Source of the DNA: Streptomyces hyaluromycini
GTDB taxonomy: Bacteria > Actinomycetota > Actinomycetes > Streptomycetales > Streptomycetaceae
Assembly (NCBI RefSeq): GCF_002217755.1
Contig: NZ_BCFL01000019.1
Span: 518,728-556,431 of the forward strand
Direction of reading: 5' to 3'
Length of the DNA stretch: 37,704 nt
The notes under the pieces are model-generated. The model was not told the origin of the DNA, searched no databases, and was given only the letters and a program-made list of their open reading frames with translations. The stretch's first letter is position 1. Each line of letters opens with the position of its first letter. Shown here in pieces: positions 35,505 to 37,704 of this stretch. The position numbers and the translations under genes are program-made.

Positions 35505-36334
35505 CACGCCCTCCCGCAGGGATAGATCCACGAGGCGTCTCCCAACGGTGCAGCGAGATCCACCGCCAGCCTGCGATGCCAGAGCAGATGCACCACGTGC
35601 ACCCGGGCGACCGGCGGAACCGCGGTGGCCTCGACGAGTTCACCCAGGCGTCGGGGACGCTCCGCGACAAGCTCCCGCACCTGGTCGCCAAGCCCCAGCG
35701 GGTCCGTCAACGGCCGCCGCCGGGCCGACAGCGTCTCCAGGCCCGTCATCACCTCACGGCGCCAGCCGGTCACCACCGAATACCGCCAGCCCGCAGCCTG
35801 CGCAGCCTGCCGGGCGGCGGCGAACCGGAGCACGTCCTGCTCCTTGACCAGGTGGGCGGGGCGGACATCCAGCAGCCAGCCGCCCTCGCCGCACACCAGC
35901 AGGAAGTCCGGGATGTGCTCCCCCTTGCCGTCCTTCGAGGAGAACCGCAGACGAAACGGCTGCGACAGCACTTCGTCCGCGGTCGCCACGAAGTCGATGG
36001 CCAGCAGCAGCCGACGCTCAGCCAGGCTCTCGAAGCCGTGCATCCGGCCCGTGGCCTGCATGTACTTCAGCCCAGGACGGTGACGCTGATCAGCCCGCCA
36101 CGTGAATCGGCGTACCGGCACTGTGATGCTGGTCGGAACGGCAGCCAGCTCGCGTACCGCGCAGACGACATCGGCGTCCGACGATTTCCACACCGCACTC
36201 CACCGCCGAGACCAACCCTCGCCGACCTCCAGATGCTCAGCAACCTGCTCATCCAGCACGTACGGCGCGATCAGCTCATCCAGCCCGCACGTATGCGACC
36301 ACACCGGCCCGCAGGGCCCCGTAGAGACCTCCAC
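35504..36334 (-). CDS. tnsA: TnsA-like endonuclease subunit
   Basis: 276 aa PD-(D/E)xK-type nuclease that in Tn7 cuts the 5' ends so the element leaves by cut-and-paste. Candidate catalytic residues are Glu102/Glu106 (FESLAERRLLLAIDF), Asp143 (HIPDFLLV) and Asp156-Val-Arg158 (WLLDVRPAH). Arg stands where the usual Lys is found, a pattern I recall in actinobacterial TnsA-like proteins. The C-terminal part has a helical DNA/TnsC-binding look. The start is GTG with no good ribosome site, so the true start may differ by a few codons. It is the first gene of the tns operon, 130 bp from the right end. Confidence 0.85.
   Translation of the reverse strand: MEVSTGPCGPVWSHTCGLDELIAPYVLDEQVAEHLEVGEGWSRRWSAVWKSSDADVVCAVRELAAVPTSITVPVRRFTWRADQRHRPGLKYMQATGRMHGFESLAERRLLLAIDFVATADEVLSQPFRLRFSSKDGKGEHIPDFLLVCGEGGWLLDVRPAHLVKEQDVLRFAAARQAAQAAGWRYSVVTGWRREVMTGLETLSARRRPLTDPLGLGDQVRELVAERPRRLGELVEATAVPPVARVHVVHLLWHRRLAVDLAAPLGDASWIYPCGRA
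35547..35803. repeat. tnsA segment duplicated in element 2
   Basis: This 257-bp stretch recurs at 37451-37704 (window edge) with two base changes and one 3-nt deletion (one Arg codon of a run of three). Similarity starts abruptly at GGTGCAGCGAGATCC; the sequences to the left are unrelated. Confidence 0.95.
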
Positions 36335-36464
36335 CAGCCCAGCACAGCCGATGAACCCGGCATCGCGGTCGACTTCATCGAAACCGGCATCAGCTACCTG
36401 AATCGATCGCTATCCTCCGGCCAACTGTGACGCTCAGAATGGCCAACTGGACCGCTCAGTCACA
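36335..36464 (-). promoter_or_regulatory. Right end of element 1 and tnsA promoter region
   Basis: Two copies of the same motif lie exactly 22 bp apart: CTGAGCGGTCCAGTTGGCC (36459-36441) and CTGAGCGTCACAGTTGGCC (36437-36419). This is the layout of adjacent TnsB-binding sites. The left end carries the same motif once. A TAGCGAT box at 36413-36407, next to the inner copy, could be the tnsA -10, so TnsB binding may repress its own operon. Confidence 0.75.
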
Positions 36465-36469
36465 GCCAC
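36465..36469. repeat. Target site duplication, right copy, shared by the two elements
   Basis: GCCAC lies between the right end of element 1 (CTCAGTCACA) and the left end of element 2 (TGTGACTGAG), with no other base between. Confidence 0.9.
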
Positions 36470-36527
36470 TGTGACTGAGTGCTTCAGTTGGCCGCTCCGT
36501 GCTCAAGAGTCGGGTGGCGGTCTGGCC

Positions 36528-37385
36528 TCAGGTGCTGGAGATGATGACGGCCAGGAGCTCGTGATGGATGGCGGGCTTGGCGAACAACGCTGCTCCTGTG
36601 TCGGTGCGCTGTTGACCTGCGAGGTCGCTGAATGCGCCGCCGGCTTCTTGGACGATGGGGATCAGAGCGGCGATGTCCCAGGGGCCGGCCCCGAGCAGGA
36701 GGAAGGCGTCCAGCTGGCCGGTGGCGACGAGGAGGCCGCCGTGGCAGGTGCCGGACCCTGTGGACGGTTTCCGGGGTGGTGGCGTGCTGGTTTCTGCTGC
36801 GGACCAGTCGAGCGCGGGACGGGTCCGTGCGGTGTGCCCAGCCAGTTTCGCGGCGATGGCTCGGTGTGGCTCGCTCAGTCGGTGAGGGGGCGGCCAGATG
36901 CCGAGAATGGCGTCGTGACCATGGCCACCAGGGGTGATCGTCAGCCTGCGTGAGTGTGCTGGTGAGCGGGAGGGGCTGGGTCCTGTCCATGCGCCGGCAC
37001 CTGGCGCGGCCCACCAGCGGCTGCCCAAGGCGGGCGCGGAGACCATGCCCAAGGTGATGGTGCCGTGGTCTTCGAGGGCGATCAGGGTGCTCCATTCTGG
37101 TTCGCCCGCGACGAAACTCGCGGTTCCGTCGATGCCGTCGATGATCCAACGGCGGCGAGCTTTCCCTCGCTCTCCGTACTCCTCGCCGATGAACGCGTCA
37201 TGGGGACGCCGTCGGCGGATCTCGGAGCGCAGGGAGTGTTCGATCTCCCAGTCGGCGTCGGTGACCGGGCTTCCGTCGTTCTTGGTGTGGACGGTGAGAC
37301 CGGCTGCCGTGAAGTAGCGGCGTGCGATGCCGTCGGCCAGGTCAGCCAGATGGTGAGCCAGGGCCAGATCCGTCGCGTTTGCCAT
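36528..37385 (-). CDS. Inositol-monophosphatase-family phosphatase (cargo of element 2)
   Basis: 285 aa, the normal family length. Metal-binding motifs are present: GEEYGE (Glu of motif 1), WIIDGIDGTASFV (a WxIDxIDGT motif with both Asp) and GPWDIAALIPIVQEAGG (the WD motif near the C-terminus). The substrate could be inositol phosphate, histidinol phosphate, fructose bisphosphate or 3'-phosphoadenosine-type nucleotides; the gene alone does not decide. The start at 37385 (MANATDLALAHH) has GGAAGG 8 nt upstream; ATG two codons earlier is possible. The gene begins 31 bp after the tnsA copy ends, so it may be co-transcribed with it. The stop lies 58 bp inside the element's left end. Confidence 0.88.
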   Translation of the reverse strand: MANATDLALAHHLADLADGIARRYFTAAGLTVHTKNDGSPVTDADWEIEHSLRSEIRRRRPHDAFIGEEYGERGKARRRWIIDGIDGTASFVAGEPEWSTLIALEDHGTITLGMVSAPALGSRWWAAPGAGAWTGPSPSRSPAHSRRLTITPGGHGHDAILGIWPPPHRLSEPHRAIAAKLAGHTARTRPALDWSAAETSTPPPRKPSTGSGTCHGGLLVATGQLDAFLLLGAGPWDIAALIPIVQEAGGAFSDLAGQQRTDTGAALFAKPAIHHELLAVIISST

Positions 37386-37416
37386 ACCCATGGCCTTCCC
37401 ATCGAGCCTTGTGCGA

Positions 37417-37704
37417 TCACCTTGCTTGCCGAGCCGACACGTCCATGCGCGGTGCAGCGAGATCCACCGCCAGCCTGCGATGCCAGAGCAGATGCACCAC
37501 GTGCACCCGGGCGACCGGCGGGACCGCGGTGGCCTCGACGAGTTCACCCAGGCGTCGGGGACGCTCCGCGACAAGCTCCCGCACCTGGTCGCCAAGCCCC
37601 AGCGGGTCCGTCAACGGCCGCCGGGCCGACAGCGTCTCCAGGCCCGTCATGACCTCACGGCGCCAGCCGGTCACCACCGAATACCGCCAGCCCGCAGCCT
37701 GCGC
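37417..37704 (-). pseudogene. tnsA: tnsA copy of element 2, altered C-terminus, N-terminus beyond window
   Basis: The 95 visible codons match element 1 TnsA from about residue 181 to 263 with a one-residue deletion (RRR to RR). They then switch at the breakpoint to a new ten-residue tail (RMDVSARQAR) in place of LGDASWIYPCGRA. The nuclease core lies outside the window, so whether the gene is functional is unknown. It is labelled pseudogene because the end is replaced and tnsB no longer follows, but an active truncated protein is possible. Confidence 0.6.

Larger units (their letters stand above)
28540..36464. mobile_element. Complete Tn7-like transposon (element 1)
   Basis: 7,925 bp bounded by TGTGACTGAG and CTCAGTCACA and flanked by GCCAC on both sides. 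The two ends match at 21 of 24 terminal bases. It encodes, from the right end inward on the minus strand, TnsA-, TnsB-, TnsC- and TnsD/TniQ-like proteins with overlapping or near-abutting genes, and then cargo: an esterase (same operon) and a Nudix hydrolase (opposite strand). All four core proteins appear intact with catalytic residues present, so the element may be active or recently active. Orientation follows Tn7, with tnsA next to the right end. Confidence 0.93.
36470..37704. mobile_element. Second Tn7-like element (element 2), tnsBC/tniQ missing, right part beyond window
   Basis: It begins with a left end identical to that of element 1 for the first 26 bp (TGTGACTGAGTGCTTCAG...), then diverges. 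Inward lie an inositol-monophosphatase-like gene and the 3' part of a tnsA copy on the minus strand. In element 1, tnsB, tnsC and tniQ lie between tnsA and the left end; here they are absent. If it has its own right end just past tnsA, it would be about 2 kb and depend on element 1 proteins for movement. Confidence 0.8.

Noticed and set aside
28540..36464. CRISPR-associated transposon
   Set aside because: No Cas genes or CRISPR repeats are within the element, and the TniQ is the long TnsD-like form.

Overview
The window is high-GC DNA with actinomycete gene dress: frequent GTG starts, ATGA/GTGA stop-start overlaps, an XRE-DUF5753/DUF397 pair, a GOLPH3-like (GPP34) protein, a TIR module of the kind found in FxSxx-COOH proteins, and GlxA/AraC and ArsR/MFS divergent pairs. 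Together these point to Streptomyces or a close relative. No rRNA, tRNA or CRISPR array is visible.

Layout of the chromosomal part. (1) 1-4785: a peptide/nickel-type ABC importer. ATPase and two permeases lie on the minus strand and the lipoprotein binding protein is divergent, with a 14-bp palindrome between. (2) 5009-12761 (minus): a tightly coupled five-gene operon. It encodes a sugar-1-phosphate nucleotidyltransferase-like protein, an atypical SDR, the debranching enzyme GlgX, an AGE-family epimerase/isomerase with a C-terminal STAS-like domain, and an IS701-type DDE protein whose start overlaps the previous stop by 8 nt. A 13-bp-stem terminator closes the operon. (3) 12987-17800 (minus): a large membrane protein and a D-Ala-D-Ala carboxypeptidase whose roughly 520-residue disordered N-terminus contains 78-bp (26-codon) tandem repeats. 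(4) 17993-20350 (plus): GPP34 protein, XRE regulator and DUF397 partner. (5) 20531-27279: glutathione peroxidase, ArsR-type regulator with divergent MFS exporter, an SPFH/stomatin protein whose 3' end overlaps the exporter by 80 bp, a TIR protein, and an oxidoreductase with a divergent GlxA-type regulator. (6) 27280-28474: a gene-poor stretch, a probable standalone small RNA with its own -10 and a 13-bp terminator, and two small conserved-looking genes.

The most striking region is 28540-37704. It holds a Tn7-like transposon with both ends visible: TGTGACTGAG...CTCAGTCACA, flanked by a 5-bp target duplication GCCAC. The element (7,925 bp) encodes TnsA-, TnsB- (D-D-35-E), TnsC- and TnsD/TniQ-like proteins in one overlapping minus-strand operon, and carries an esterase and a Nudix hydrolase. 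Directly after its right-hand GCCAC, with no spacer, a second copy of the left end begins. This second element carries an inositol-monophosphatase-like gene and a nearly identical tnsA copy, but no tnsB, tnsC or tniQ between its left end and tnsA. It looks like a non-autonomous relative stacked head-to-tail at the same pentamer, and it runs off the window.

All calls come from reading sequence by eye. Family names rest on motifs and remembered families; no search was run.
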